Positions 43,868 to 54,370 of a DNA stretch of 64,000 nucleotides are shown here, one piece after another. The position numbers and the translations under genes are program-made. Source of the stretch: Macrothele yani (lineage: Eukaryota; Arthropoda; Arachnida; Araneae; Macrothelidae); the NCBI GenBank assembly GCA_039090855.1, contig CM077025.1, forward strand, positions 96,576,489-96,640,488, read 5' to 3'. Below the pieces are notes generated by a model. That model worked only from the letters and a program-made list of their open reading frames with translations, ran no database searches and was not told the origin of the DNA. The first letter of the stretch is position 1, and each line of letters starts with the position of its first letter.

Positions 43868-45420
43868 CACTGGCGTGCAAAAATTAAGAACGAGACGGTT
43901 TTTCGAATGTAACGTCGTGCAGAAGTGCTCCACATCGACTCAAATCATACCATAAGATCCCCAAGATATAAGAATATCGGACAAGTGAGCAAAACCATCC
44001 AAACAAGGAATCCAAAGGATACAAAGGCACTTTATTGAAAAGGTAGCTTCGAGCACAACTGGACAGAAGACAGAAACATCCATGTGACAGGCGGCTGCCA
44101 AGAAAATCCAGTCTTTAGTAGGGGATATGATCACCCCTGACTGTGTTACAGGATTTACAACGTCTGTCCATGCTGAGGACGAGGTTGTCAAGGAGCTGTT
44201 GAGGCATCGCGGCCCATTCCTCTTGTAGCGCCAATCGCAGCTGCGGAATTGTTGCTGGCGGCTGGTGACGTGCTGCCAAGCGTCTCCCAAGAAGGTTCCC
44301 TCACGTGTTCGATTGGATTTAGGTCCGGGAACCTTGCGGGCCAATCCATGCGTTGAATATCTTCACTCTCCAACAGCTCTGCGACAGCCACTGTATGATG
44401 AGGTGTAGCTTTATCGTCCATGAAGAGGAACTCAGGACCCACAGCACCTCTAAACAGACGCACGTGAGGCAGGAGAACCTTGGTACAATAACGGACACCA
44501 GTGACTGAACCTCCTTGGAAGATGTGGAGGTCAGTACGGCTACTAAGCATGATACCACCCCAAATGAGAACTCTGCCACCTCCAAACCGGTCCCTTTCGA
44601 TGATGATGGAAGTGTGATGCGTGTTCTCTGCTCTCTCCAGATGTGTATACGTCCAGAATCGCTCGTCAGACTAAATCGGCTCTTATCCATAAAGAGAACT
44701 CTACCCCATTGCTGATGTGTCCAGTTCTTGTGTTTCTGGCACCACAGAAACCGCCGTCTCCGATGAGCAGGGGTTAATGGCACATACTGTACTGGTCGTC
44801 GTGCAAATATACCACCTTTGTGCAGCCTTCTGGCCATGGTAAAACGCGATAACAGACGTCCAGTTGTCTGTTGCATGTGCCTTGCGATTTCTCCCGCTGT
44901 CTGCCGTCTGTCTCTTCTCGCCTGTAGGACAATATACCGGTCGTCCGCCGCCATGGTTGCTCGTGGACGACCACTGCTAAACTCTCGGACAGCTGTTCCT
45001 GTTGTTTGAAATGCTCTCCAAGCTCATGAAACGATGCTGTGAGCGATCCTGAACTCCTCGGCCACACTAGTCACACTTCGACCTTCTTCCAACTTTCCAA
45101 TGACGTGACCTCTGGTAAAGTCATCCAGATGTTGTCTACTGGATTGCCTGTTGGCCATATCACATGGTGGCCACAACTCGACGTCGTTCAAACCGATGTA
45201 CACCGTGCAATAGCTTTCACCGAATTGCTGAGCGTACACCGCCCGCGTGCTTTATACCCTTCCGACACTCCCCCCCCCCCACGTCATGCTGCATATATGC
45301 GCATGCCCTACCGTACCGGATCCTAGTCTATCTCCTGAGTGGTCTTTTGGTCCGTTCTGCCTGCTCGTTCTGCTGTTATGCTAATTTCTCCTCTTTGTCC
45401 TTAATTTTTGCACACCAGTG
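43868..45420 (-). mobile_element. Tc1-like element at the junction of a tandem duplication
   Basis: The ends are CACTGGCGTGCAAAAATTAA at 43868 and, on the minus strand, CACTGGTGTGCAAAAATTAA from 45420, with TA at 43866-43867 and 45421-45422. Length is 1,553 bp. Confidence 0.92.
44188..45158 (-). pseudogene. Tc1-family transposase, frameshifted
   Basis: Read on the minus strand: from the ATG at 45158 the protein starts MANRQSSRQHLDDFTRGHVI with the helix-turn-helix region (GRSVTSVAEEFRIAHSIVS). It shifts frame near 45030 to VVHEQPWRRTTGI. 44954-44319 gives TAGEIARHMQQTTGR, PLTPAHRRRRFLWCQKHKNW and the first aspartate in LFMDKSRFSL. 44550-44188 gives the second aspartate in FMDDKATPHHT and the glutamate in FPDLNPIEHV, 34 residues apart. 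The residues of the DD34E triad are present, but at least two frameshifts separate them. Confidence 0.88.
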
Positions 45421-45427
45421 TAATTTC

Positions 45428-45693
45428 CACTTCAATTATTTGCTTCGTGTGTAACCAGAATGCTTTTCTTGCCCTGTCTCATCCTGGATGTTTATAGGTG
45501 ATCAGTATCCAAGCTGGGCCGAAAGTCTTATGTTTAACTAATTGTTTTATTATATAACTAGCATGAAAATCATTCCATTATTTCATATGCTTTATCGATT
45601 TAGAATTGCACTTTTGATAGAATGGTACTAAGATTTAACATCCACCATGAAGGAACAATGTAATGATTGATAAAAACTAAATTGTACATAATT
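45428..45693 (+). repeat. Direct repeat, right copy (partner 43603-43867)
   Basis: It matches the left copy over its full length and continues directly into the candidate exon's upstream intron sequence ('cataatttccccatctcttg'). The right copy therefore probably marks the original locus. Confidence 0.9.
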
Positions 45694-45718
45694 TCCCCAT
45701 CTCTTGCTTGCATTACAG

Positions 45719-45903
45719 GTGAAAAAGAGAGCATGTACACCGCCTCTGCATTCTCCTCCAGTAGTTTCAGCAGTTGAAACTCTCTCTCCTGAGAGTGCCA
45801 GTTGGAAGGAGAGAAATGTAGTGCTGACTTCCTTGGACCATGAAGAGAATGTCAGAGCAGTCACTGACATACTGGGTGACATGGTGGCTAGTGTTCCTGT
45901 CAT
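45719..45903 (+). CDS. Candidate internal coding exon of an unidentified host gene
   Basis: The exon is preceded by a good acceptor (cttgcttgcattacag, AG at 45717-45718) and followed by a strong donor (CAT|gtaagtat at 45904). Read in phase 0, which fits the donor at 11878, it is open for 61 codons: VKKRACTPPLHSPPVVSAVE, then WKERNVVLTSLDHEENVRAV and TDILGDMVASVPV. It is 185 nt, leaving phase 2. The peptide starts with a short basic run that could be a nuclear localisation signal, then a proline/serine-rich part and an acidic amphipathic segment. I do not know the family. The window shows no other copy of this sequence, unlike its surroundings. Only 63 bp separate its donor from the hammerhead at 45967. 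Confidence 0.5.
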
Positions 45904-45958
45904 GTAAGTATAATCCTCTACAGCACATTTCTGACTGTAACTGTTATATTTTAATATG

Positions 45959-46098
45959 ATAAAACTTCGTCCTGATGATGCCAAGCCAAACGCTCTGCGA
46001 AACTATAGTCGATGACTCGATGTATAATAAACCTTTGATTGTGGTAAATGTTGGTATTTCATTTATCGCAACACCACAAGTTCTGTAGTCATAAATTA
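45959..46098 (+). mobile_element. 140-bp hammerhead-bearing insert with perfect 14-bp target duplication
   Basis: The segment is flanked by identical 14-mers, tatattttaatatg, at 45945-45958 and 46099-46112. It holds a complete hammerhead fold at its 5' end, then 'taataaacctttgattgtgg' and a short AT-rich end. Hammerheads are known from terminal repeats of Penelope-like elements, so this may be the 3' piece of such an element or a small non-autonomous retroelement. It lies in the putative intron just after the exon. Confidence 0.7.
45967..46015 (+). ncRNA. Type I hammerhead self-cleaving ribozyme, apparently intact
   Basis: The core elements are in order: CTGATGA (45972-45978), a hairpin for helix II (GC and AGC pairing with GCT and GC around a CAAAC loop, 45980-45998, with one unpaired T at 45979), GAAA (45999-46002), a minimal helix III (C46003 with G46008, loop TATA), and the cleavage triplet GTC (46008-46010). 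Helix I pairs TCGTC (45967-45971) with GATGA (46011-46015), five pairs including one G-U. This is an open-helix-I layout with a tiny helix III, as described in Penelope-like elements. Predicted cleavage is after C46010. Confidence 0.65.
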
Positions 46099-46934
46099 TA
46101 TATTTTAATATGGTTAAAGGTTTGCTATCAAATTTTATTTAAGCGGAATGAAGCTTGTTTTGTGGAACACCCCCCCCCCCCCCAAATAATAATTACGGAA
46201 ATTGTCTTGTATAAAAAATGAATTAAAAATGAGCTATTCCATTTCTGGAATAACTTTTTAAGTCTTAAGCTAAAGTTTGTTGGGGAAACTTATTCAAAAA
46301 TGATGATAAATAGCTTTTAAGTTACTGACTGCAGACTTTTAAATTTAGGAAGAATGACTATAAGCATGTGAATAGAGGTAGTCAGATGTTGAGTTGAACC
46401 ACATGCTAGATATGCATAACTGTACGGGAAGTATAAGGACATTTTTTCTGCTGTTGCGTGTTTCTATGGAAGAATTTTAAATGTTTCCTGAGAATTATGT
46501 AGTTCCACTGCAATTTAAGCACACTGGTATGTACTATAACAGCTGTTGTGGAATCTCCATTTGCAAGTGCTACTTTTGCAATAGTTTAATACAGTGAAAC
46601 CTGTCTTAAGATGGAATCCAAGAGACTGGAACTATTTTCCATTGTAGACAAGTTTTCATTTTATCCATGGAAGCCATCAAAATGTAAACATTGTAATTTT
46701 CGTAATGCTAATAACAGGCTCTGCATAATTTGTGATTACTTAAGCTGAAGTGTTGTTCATAGTACCTTAATCAACTAAAAACCATGAATTATTTTTTTAA
46801 GTAATCCAACATTAATTTCTGTACAAGTAACACAATATGGCACTCAGGGCGTGTACGCTGCTCGTTAACTGAAATAGTTCAGAGTCACCTCAAGGAAGTA
46901 CAAAATCTCAAATATCCTGAATATTTTTGCAATG

Positions 46935-47733
46935 CTTGCATGGTTCGTTCGCTCCTTGAAAACCTTGGAAAATCATCGAATAAAAGTTCATTTTCAAGTC
47001 CTTGGTCCTTGAAAGTACTTGAAAAAGTTTAAGGCCCTATAAATAGCACTTGAATATATATATTTTTTTTGTTCTTTCAGTAATGATATGAAAGAGCATG
47101 TGTTAAATAATTGTTTATGCTGAAAAGATGTATAGGATATTTCTGTGTAGTTCTGATAAAAACATGAACCTGATCAAATAGCACAGAACTTTCAACCCAG
47201 GGAAGCATGTGAACAGCTGGTACCTTGGCTATGATATCACTACAGAATAAACCATCAGCCATGTGAGTAAAATAAGGGAAATGATGTATTCGCAAATTGT
47301 GATGGGCTTCTATTTACTGGGGTTAGAGACGCATTCTTGCTGAAGGGTTGATGTTTCAGGAATTGCTTGTGCTTCCTACATGGACTCTTCATCTCCTGGC
47401 TGCATCAAAGTCATGCATCAAAAATAAAAAGTTACAGCAAACAATAAGTGTCATACCAGCAGATGAATACGAAAATAATGTACCCTTTAAAAATATTCCA
47501 CAAAAATAAAATGATTTTGAAAACAAAGGCACAATTCAAAATTAATAAAATAAACCAACTGAAGGCAAAGGGGTAACGGGCAGGTCATTGAAGGTGTGCC
47601 GGCCCCAGCTAAGATCAATGGTCTGAACTTATTAAAATACTGACCGACTGACAGTACACACACATATGATTCAGGTTAAAAAGTCCTTGAAAAGTGCTTG
47701 GATTTATTTTGCTTGAAAGAGTACGAACCTTAG
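46935..47733. mobile_element. Possible small nested TIR element
   Basis: 'ggttcgttcgctccttgaaa' at about 46942 and its inverted relative 'ttgaaagagtacgaacc' at about 47715-47731 bound a block rich in 'ccttgaaaa' and 'cttggaaaa' motifs. The outer end abuts the pogo-like transposase remnant. Target duplication is not clear, so the borders are approximate. Confidence 0.4.
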
Positions 47734-47980
47734 GCTTGATGTTGATAACTTTTGTATCCAATTCAAGACTTTCCTCTTTGATGTCTGCCTCTTCACCATA
47801 AATTTCCTTGAATTAAATGTTGTGCCTTTTTTCAAAAGCTCCCTAACCATCCTTTTGAAGAGTGGAACTCTTTTCCAAGTTTTTTGGCTATATCTCTTGC
47901 TTGCTTGTGTTTGCAGCATAGGACCCAAAATTGGCAAATTTCTTCCTCTTGCACCAACAAAACAAACCATTCCTAGACAT
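47704..47980 (-). pseudogene. pogo/Tigger transposase DNA-binding remnant
   Basis: On the minus strand one frame gives ARGRNLPILGPMLQTQA and the next gives AKKLGKEFHSSKGWLGSF, then a third a GRHQRGKS-like piece. Together they match the CENP-B/Tc5-type helix-turn-helix found at the N-terminus of pogo and Tigger transposases (SGPxL...A...GWLxxFKxRH). At least two frameshifts are present. Position inside the CAGT-ended element supports the call. Confidence 0.6.
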
Positions 47981-48479
47981 CTATATATTAATTCTATAAG
48001 GTTTTTTACTGTGAGTCTTATTTTGAGAGAACGGCTTAACGTAAAGATATTTTTGAGGTATCAAAATAAAGGTTTTATCATGTAGATGTGCCAGTCGAAG
48101 AGAAAAATGAGATTGGGACAACCGTTTGGGCGTTCTGGGGCGGCAAAGTTCTCATGTAAAGTCTACGGAAGAAACGTGCGGTTGACTCACACGCTGTTGA
48201 AGGCGGAAGCATGGAGGGACTGAGATAGCCCGAAGTCTTATCTTTTCTGAGTGAACCGTTGCACAAAGCAACGCTAGCAGGCATACCTATCAAAGTTCTT
48301 CTCATCAGAACAGTGAACACTCTTAAAAACCTGATTGTGTTATGCCGTTGGATTGTGTGATGTATATATACATTTTAATATTCATTCGATCCAGTGTATA
48401 CACGTAGGTAAGATGTTCCCCATTATGTAAAGATGTAAATAAACATTACGTTGACCATTGTTAGTCAAATATTACGGGT

Positions 48480-48676
48480 CCATTAAGTTGCTCACGGTGG
48501 TCGTTAAACCTTCAGCCAAAAAAAAAAAAAAAAAAAAAAAAGTCATGAACCTGGACTATTGTCTTTAGTGAAGTAGTTGAATGAATTTGTTAATCAAGTA
48601 AAGTTTACATTTGCTGTTTCATATGAGTTTATTCTTTTAAAAAACAAAACAAAAAAACTAACCGTCGATTCCGACG
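48480..48676 (+). repeat. SINE 3' end plus shared 130-bp flank, left copy
   Basis: It begins with the last about 40 bp of the SINE body ('cattaagttgctcacggtgg'), a poly(A) run, and then 'catgaacctggactattgtc' through 'aaccgtcgattccgacg'. The same order, SINE tail then the same flank, recurs at 49028-49218. The copies differ at about 10% of positions. Confidence 0.85.
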
Positions 48677-48860
48677 AGTGAAGAGTATTCGCAACGCGAA
48701 TCTCATTCCAACACCATTTAAAAACACTGTTGTGACTGAAAATGAGAGTGAAAGAGTGCGCTATCCAGTTGAATTTTTGCACACGATCGAGATGAGTGGA
48801 CTTCCACCTCACATTTTACGACTGAAAAAGGGTGCAGTCGTGATGCTCATCAGGAATCTG
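48660..48860 (+). pseudogene. Helitron helicase C-terminal fragment
   Basis: Helitrons move by rolling-circle replication using a Rep nuclease joined to a Pif1-like helicase. The plus frame at 48678-48860 gives NLIPTPFKNTVVTENESERV then RYPVEFLHTIEMSGLPPHIL and LKKGAVVMLIRNL. YPVEFLxxxxxSGLPPHxLxLKxGxxxMLxRNL is the hallmark of the Helitron helicase near its C-terminus. The SINE at 48861 cuts it directly after RNL, and the expected downstream residues do not follow. Only this fragment remains. Confidence 0.82.
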
Positions 48861-49084
48861 ACCGCCTCGATGGCGCAGTGGTCTAAGCGCTGGCTTATGA
48901 TGATTTGTTTGTGAAAGGTCCGGGTTCGAATCCCGGTGAGGCATGGATGTTGTATTTGTCTTACGGCACTGGCTCTCTCCCTTCCCTGGAACCAGTGACC
49001 CTAAATTAGGGACGGGCGACTGCTTATAGCCATTGAGTTGCTCACGGTGGTCATTAAACCTTCAGTCAAAAAAGAAAAAAAGAG
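48861..49084 (+). mobile_element. tRNA-derived SINE inserted in the Helitron fragment
   Basis: Same family as 31134-31362: A box tggcgcagtgg, B box ggttcgaatcc, the 'ttacggcactggctctctcc' body and an A-rich tail to 49084. Flanks 'atcaggaatctg' and 'atcacgaacctg' look like a target duplication with mismatches. Confidence 0.92.
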
Positions 49085-49218
49085 ATCACGAACCTGGACT
49101 ATTGTCTTTACTGAAGTGGTTGAATGAATTTGTCAATCAAATAAAGTTCACGTTTGTTGTTTCATATGAGTTTATCCTTTAAAAAAAGGCAAAACTAACC
49201 GTCGATTCCAACGGGTTT
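49028..49218 (+). repeat. SINE 3' end plus shared 130-bp flank, right copy
   Basis: It repeats the arrangement at 48480-48676: SINE end, A-rich tail, 'cacgaacctggactattgtc', 'tttcatatgagtttatcctt', and 'ctaaccgtcgattccaacgg'. Confidence 0.85.
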
Positions 49219-49726
49219 CATCTAGTTTTTATTCAACCGACTATCCCATTCTCTTCATTTTCGGCATTCTGCATTTTTCTCTTTGCTGAGCTATTATCTT
49301 TATGCCACTACCATGTTATCTCGTCTTTTCACTTTAAAATTCCATAAATTTGTATTTTTCTGGTTTCGAAATTCTCTGCCAAATGCTTGATATCCATGCT
49401 TTTGTTTTTGTGCATTTCAATAACTTGAACTTTTGTATCCATATTGAGAACGCTATTCTTTTGCACCATGGCAAGAGGTAAGCGAATGAAGGCAACTCAC
49501 AATAAGCAAAGGTTGTGAATGATTATCTCAATGAATAAATGTTAAGAGAATCAAATCGGAGAATCTCGTTGAAATCTGTCCAAAACAGCCAGCTATGAAG
49601 GCTTTGGACTTTGCATCCAGCAAAGAAAGCAACGCTGGTCATACGAGCTAAATTTTCTATCTTTCTATTTTAAGACTAAAAAAGTTTTATTTTGTACAGG
49701 TTCCATCTTAAACAGGTTTTACTGTA

Positions 49727-50712
49727 TTTGCATTTTTGAAGAACAATACGAAAAATAGTGTTTGCAATCATTGATCAAATAGGAACTAATTTACGAGACG
49801 TTAGATTGCTTGAAAATATCATAACAACTGACTTTTTTTAATACATACAGTTTGCTATATATCGTTAGTTTTTACATGTTACTTTTTAAAGTTACGGCAT
49901 GTTTTGTGTGTAATATTAATTGAATAAAACCATGGGAAAAGGATATGGTATCAAAACCCTTTAGATTTAGTGCTAAGCTTCTTTTTAATGGCACATATCA
50001 CTGAAAATTGTCATGCTTTACAAAATGGAGCAGTTTTGCTTTTCAAATTTGGGTATTGTAAATTGTTAGATTGTAATAAAGACAAGACTAAAGTTTACAT
50101 CTATATTTGGCAATATGTATATAATCTGCATTGTCAATCAACACTGCAGGTCATTCAATCCCAATCTTTTTACCGTAAGGCTCTTAGCCTGAAAATTGCA
50201 GTATTAGCACTGTGTTTTAAAGCCATTGTCAACTTTCTCTTAAGTACGTTGAAAAGGTCGTTTTGGGCCAAATGTCACATTTTGTAAAAATATGTTCATT
50301 TTAAAGCCCCATTCTTTAGGATTCCAAAACTGCCTTTGTTTCTTGTCTACGATGAATAGATACAGAGTTATATTAGTCGGAATATCTAAACCCAGGTGTC
50401 AAATGAACGGGAAGTGACACTTGAAACGCGTTATTTGCAGGATCAGATTTTCGTCCCGAACTCTTTACGGAAAACCTGATAACTGCAAAAGGTATATGTA
50501 AATAAATTGATGTAACTTGGTATACATCTTTCTTACAATGTTGTGCATGCAATGAACTAAAAGTTTTACTGTTTGTCAGTTCAAAGTTAGGTTATAGCTA
50601 TTTACATTCAACATAGTGAAGAAATTTGTCGAAAATTCACACTAATGCATGTAGGAATGAGTGTATCTCAGCAGTATTTAAGAACATCACTTACCTTTTA
50701 GTTCACTGCATA
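49727..50712. other. No gene seen
   Basis: AT-rich sequence. The 105-codon plus frame at 49970-50287 has no recognisable domain and ends in low-complexity sequence. No terminal repeats were found. Confidence 0.5.
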
Positions 50713-53553
50713 GATCATCATCATCATCATTGTCAACCATTATCAATCCACTGCTGGACGAAGGTCTCCCCAAGTTTCCTCCACAACGGTCTGTCCTGTG
50801 CCAGTCTCCTCCATGTCATTCCCGCATATTTTCGAATTTCATCCACCCATCTCCCATGTGGTCTTCTTCTGGGTCTTTTCCTGTCCCTTGGAATCCAATC
50901 TAAAATTTCGGCTGTCCTTCTGGCAGTATGTCCAGCCCATTGCCATTTCAGGGATTTAACTCTGATCATGATGTCTTCCGCTCTCGTCATTTTTCGGATC
51001 CACGAGTTCCTCTTCTTATCTCTCCTGGTTATACCAAGCATGCACCTCTCCATGCTACTTTGAGTTCTCTGCAGCCTTTGTATGTCTCTTTTAGTTAAGG
51101 TCCACGTCTCTGCACCATACGTAAGCACTGGAAGGATGCATTGATCAAACACTTTTCTTTTAAGACATAATGGCATATTGCTCTTGAAAATTATGCTGTT
51201 TCTTCCAAAAGCTCTCCAGGCAAGTTTTGTACGCCGATTAATTTCTTCATCAATGTGACCCTCACTTGGTATCTGCTGTCCAAGATAAACGTACGTGTCT
51301 GTTATCTCCAGTTTTTCTCCATCAATCGATAAATCTTCAGTTCTTGTAAAAGCATTGAACATCACTTTTGTCTTCTGAAAGTTCATTTTTAATCCCACTT
51401 CTTTACTCTTGTCAGCAAGTTCCTGGATCATACTCTGCAGCTCTGATGGGGTAGTTGCAAAAATGACTGTCATCAGCAAAACGAAGGTGGGTTAGATAAT
51501 TTCCATTAATCTTAATCCCTTTGTTTTCCCAGTTCAGTGATTGAAAGACATTTTCCAATGTGGCATTAAAGAGCTTCGGAGATATGGTGTCACCTTGTCT
51601 CACTCCCTTTCCAATTTTTATGTGTGTTGTATTTTCAAACAGCCGAATCTTTGCACTTGCATTTTCATAGATGTTATTAATAATATTAATGTATGCATCT
51701 TCAATACCGCAGGATTTCAGAGCCATTGTAACTGCTGATGGTTTCACCGAATCAAAGGCTTTTTCATAATCGATAAAAGCCATTCACAATAGAAGTTCAT
51801 ATTCACTCGCTCTTTCAATTAGTTCTCTCAGTACATGGATATGATCTATTGTGCTGTAGCCACTCCTGAATCCAGCTTGTTCTCTCGGTTGAGCCATGTC
51901 CAGTGTTACCTTCAAGCAGTGTGAAAGAACATTAGTGAAGATTTTATAAACCACTGAGAGGAGGCTGATAGGTCTGTAGTTCCTGAGATCCTCAATGTCA
52001 CCTTTTTTATGTAGCAGGATCATTGTAGCGTTGTTCCAATCCTCAGGAATCTTCCCTTCATTAAGGCATCGAGTGAAAATTTGGGCGAGTACTGTTTCGA
52101 TTTCTCCACTTGCTTCTTGTACGATGTACAGTAATTCCATCTTCTCCTGGAGCTTTCCCCGCTTCATGTTCTTGATTGCATGTGCAACTTCTGCTGGGAG
52201 GACTGGAAGAACTCTGGTACTGGTACCTTTCATGATGTCTGAACTGAAGTACATGTATCATCTCTTTCATATAATTTGGAGTAGAAATCTTTCACTCTTG
52301 TCAAAATTTCGCCTCTATTTCTTGTTACAGAACCATCTTCTTTTCTCAGTGCTATAATCTGTTTTCTTCCCTTACTGAGATGTCCCTTTGCTATCTTTAT
52401 GCTTTGGTTGTTTTCAATTGCTTTCCTCACTAGCTCACAGTTGAATTTCCTTACATCTTCAGTGATACTTTTTCGTACTGTCTTGCATAGCTCTATATAT
52501 TCCACTTTGGAAGTCGCATCTTCTTTAGTTGTCCTCATCTCTCTTCTTTTTTGCATCAACATTTTAGGTTTTCCTGATAATTTGTTCACATGCAACTTGT
52601 TCTTAGACCCAGCTAATTTTGTTGCTGTTTCCATAAGAGCTTTGGTTACTTTTCTGTTAACTTCCGAAATATCCACTTCTTCTGATGTTAGGCCTTCTAA
52701 AGCAGAGAATCTGTTCTTCAGTTCCAGCGTGAAAGTATTATGGTGTTTTTTAAGGTTTGTTATGTCAATACATTTTGTTTGTCTTATGAGCTTGCCACGT
52801 TCGATTTTAGTGTTGAGGTGCATCTTACATCTCACCAATCTATGGTCACTACCTGTGTTGAACTTGTTAAGCACACTGCAGTCTTGGACGACGAATTTTT
52901 TGTTACACATAATAAAATCAATTTCACTTGTCGTCCCAATTGGATGTCTCCATGTCCATTTCCTGTGTGGCTTTTTCTTGAAAAAGGTGTTCAAGATGAA
53001 ACATCCTTCTGCCTCTGCAAACTCTACGAGAGTATTTCCACGCTGGTTTCTGTTGCCATGACCGAATTTACCTACTGAAGTTTCATTCTGTTGCCGGTGC
53101 CCTATTTTTGCATTGAAATCTCCCATAATTATCTTCAAGTGCTGCTTACCTTTATTATTTAGATGACGAATTTCCTCATAAAATTCTTCAATTTCTTCTT
53201 CAGGATGACTTGTGGTGGGTGCATAAGTTTGAATAATCTGAGCCTGGTATCTTCTCGAGAGTTGGGTAATGAGTCGTGCAGCCCTGTCAGAGGAACTTTC
53301 AACTTCTACCACTTTATCCTTCAGTTTCTTGTTTATTATAAATCCAACACTACTAGTTCTGCCAGTATCTGTCCCACGATAGTAGAAGAGATGTCCACTT
53401 TTCAGTTCAATGAGATCTTCTCCTTTTCTCCTTACCTCACTTAGCCCGACGATGTCCCATTTGATCCTTTGTAGTTCCTCTTCCAATTCAAGAAGCCTTG
53501 AATCAGAAGATAGGGAGCGTCCATTATACGTAGCCAAGGTCAGCATCAGATGG
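50713..53553 (-). mobile_element. RTE-like retrotransposon, copy 3
   Basis: On the minus strand it begins at about 53553, a few codons before the endonuclease start of copy 2, and ends in an (ATG)n tail at 50713-50730. It aligns with copies 1 and 2 over its whole length at very high identity, marking a young family. Confidence 0.92.
50733..53553 (-). pseudogene. RTE-like endonuclease/reverse transcriptase, copy 3 (best endonuclease)
   Basis: Minus-strand 53553-52250 is one long frame with a full APE-type endonuclease: LATYNGRSLSSDSRLLELEE, DIVGLSEVRRKGEDLIELKS, TYAPTTSHPEEE, IMGDFNAKIGHRQ, GTTSEIDFIM and NTGSDHRLVRC. The frame breaks at about 52245. 52254-51784 opens the reverse transcriptase (NNATMILLHKKGDIEDLRNY, FRSGYSTIDHIHVLREL) and ends at a stop where the other copies have a cysteine codon. 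51783-51412 continues (AFIDYEKAFDSVKPSAV, GVRQGDTISPKLF). A two-base deletion falls inside the FADD catalytic motif near 51470. 51479-50733 is the C-terminal region ending FVQQWIDNG. It cannot make active reverse transcriptase. Confidence 0.9.
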
Positions 53554-53929
53554 CATAGGTAATAGTCAGCATATACTGATGCAGAAAATGCCATATATAT
53601 CTGCAGAGTTGTATAAAAATGAAATGTATCTGCGTACACAACCATTAAAACAGAAAACTTGCTGCAAATCCGCAAATCATGATAACAATAGGAAGAGTAA
53701 GATAATTTAAAGAAAAATTAATATAACAATAAACAATTATTAGAACATTAGATTCCAGAGAGGACAAAAGTACATTATGACTGAATGCGTAGAAATGTGT
53801 GTAAAATGGACCTTAAGGCCAAAAGTTTAAAATATTAAACTATGAACCTCATAAAAACAAGATACTAATTAAAGACAGTTTTGATATCTAGAAAAGCAGT
53901 TCCGTTAATGAATCTTCAAAAATTATAAA
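53554..53929. other. No gene seen
   Basis: AT-rich flank of RTE copy 3. The upstream extension of its long frame (53675-53554) runs through unrelated sequence and is not part of the element. Confidence 0.6.
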
Positions 53930-54370
53930 AAGTATTTTGAACAACTTAATTCAAAAATAGTAGACTTATAAAATACAAAAGGAAAATATTTTAATTTTAT
54001 AACTGGCAACTGCAAGAGAAACCTGGCAATAAAATTTAAATTCTTTCCGTGTAAACGGAACTTCTGTTATAGTTCCTATATATTGAGAACAGGCCTTGAT
54101 AAAATCAAGAGGCCAGAAACGTCTGTAAAAGCAAAAGAACTGACTATCAGAAGATGTGAAAAATAGTTTGACATTCTCACGTTAAGACAGAATTAAATAT
54201 ATTAATCTGAGTAAAGCCTTGAGTAAGTGTTTTAATTGCTGTAAATAACATTTTTATTTTTTTAATCTACAAGCCAAAACAATCTGCAAAATCTACTAAT
54301 AATTTGGAAACTATCCGCGTACGGTGTACGCACGTACAGACATATTCTGCGACTCTGTATACTGTAACTT
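53930..54370 (+). repeat. Dispersed repeat with hammerhead-like hairpin (partner 7320-7740)
   Basis: The plus strand carries ACAG (54089-54092), a GGCC...GGCC hairpin and then GAAAC GTC TGT at 54116-54126. GAAAC followed by GTC, and ACAG able to pair with CTGT, echo the hammerhead layout of 45967-46015. The CTGATGA part has become a CTTGATAAA stretch, so activity is unlikely. Confidence 0.6.

Larger units (their letters stand above)
46592..49724 (-). mobile_element. pogo/Tigger-like DNA transposon with later insertions
   Basis: The ends are CAGTGAAACCTGTCTTAAGA at 46592 and, on the minus strand, CAGTAAAACCTGTTTAAGAT from 49724. TA lies at 46590-46591 and 49725-49726. A broken CENP-B-type helix-turn-helix frame lies on the minus strand at 47704-47980. 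Helitron, SINE and other pieces have been added inside. The catalytic DDE region was not found. Confidence 0.72.
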
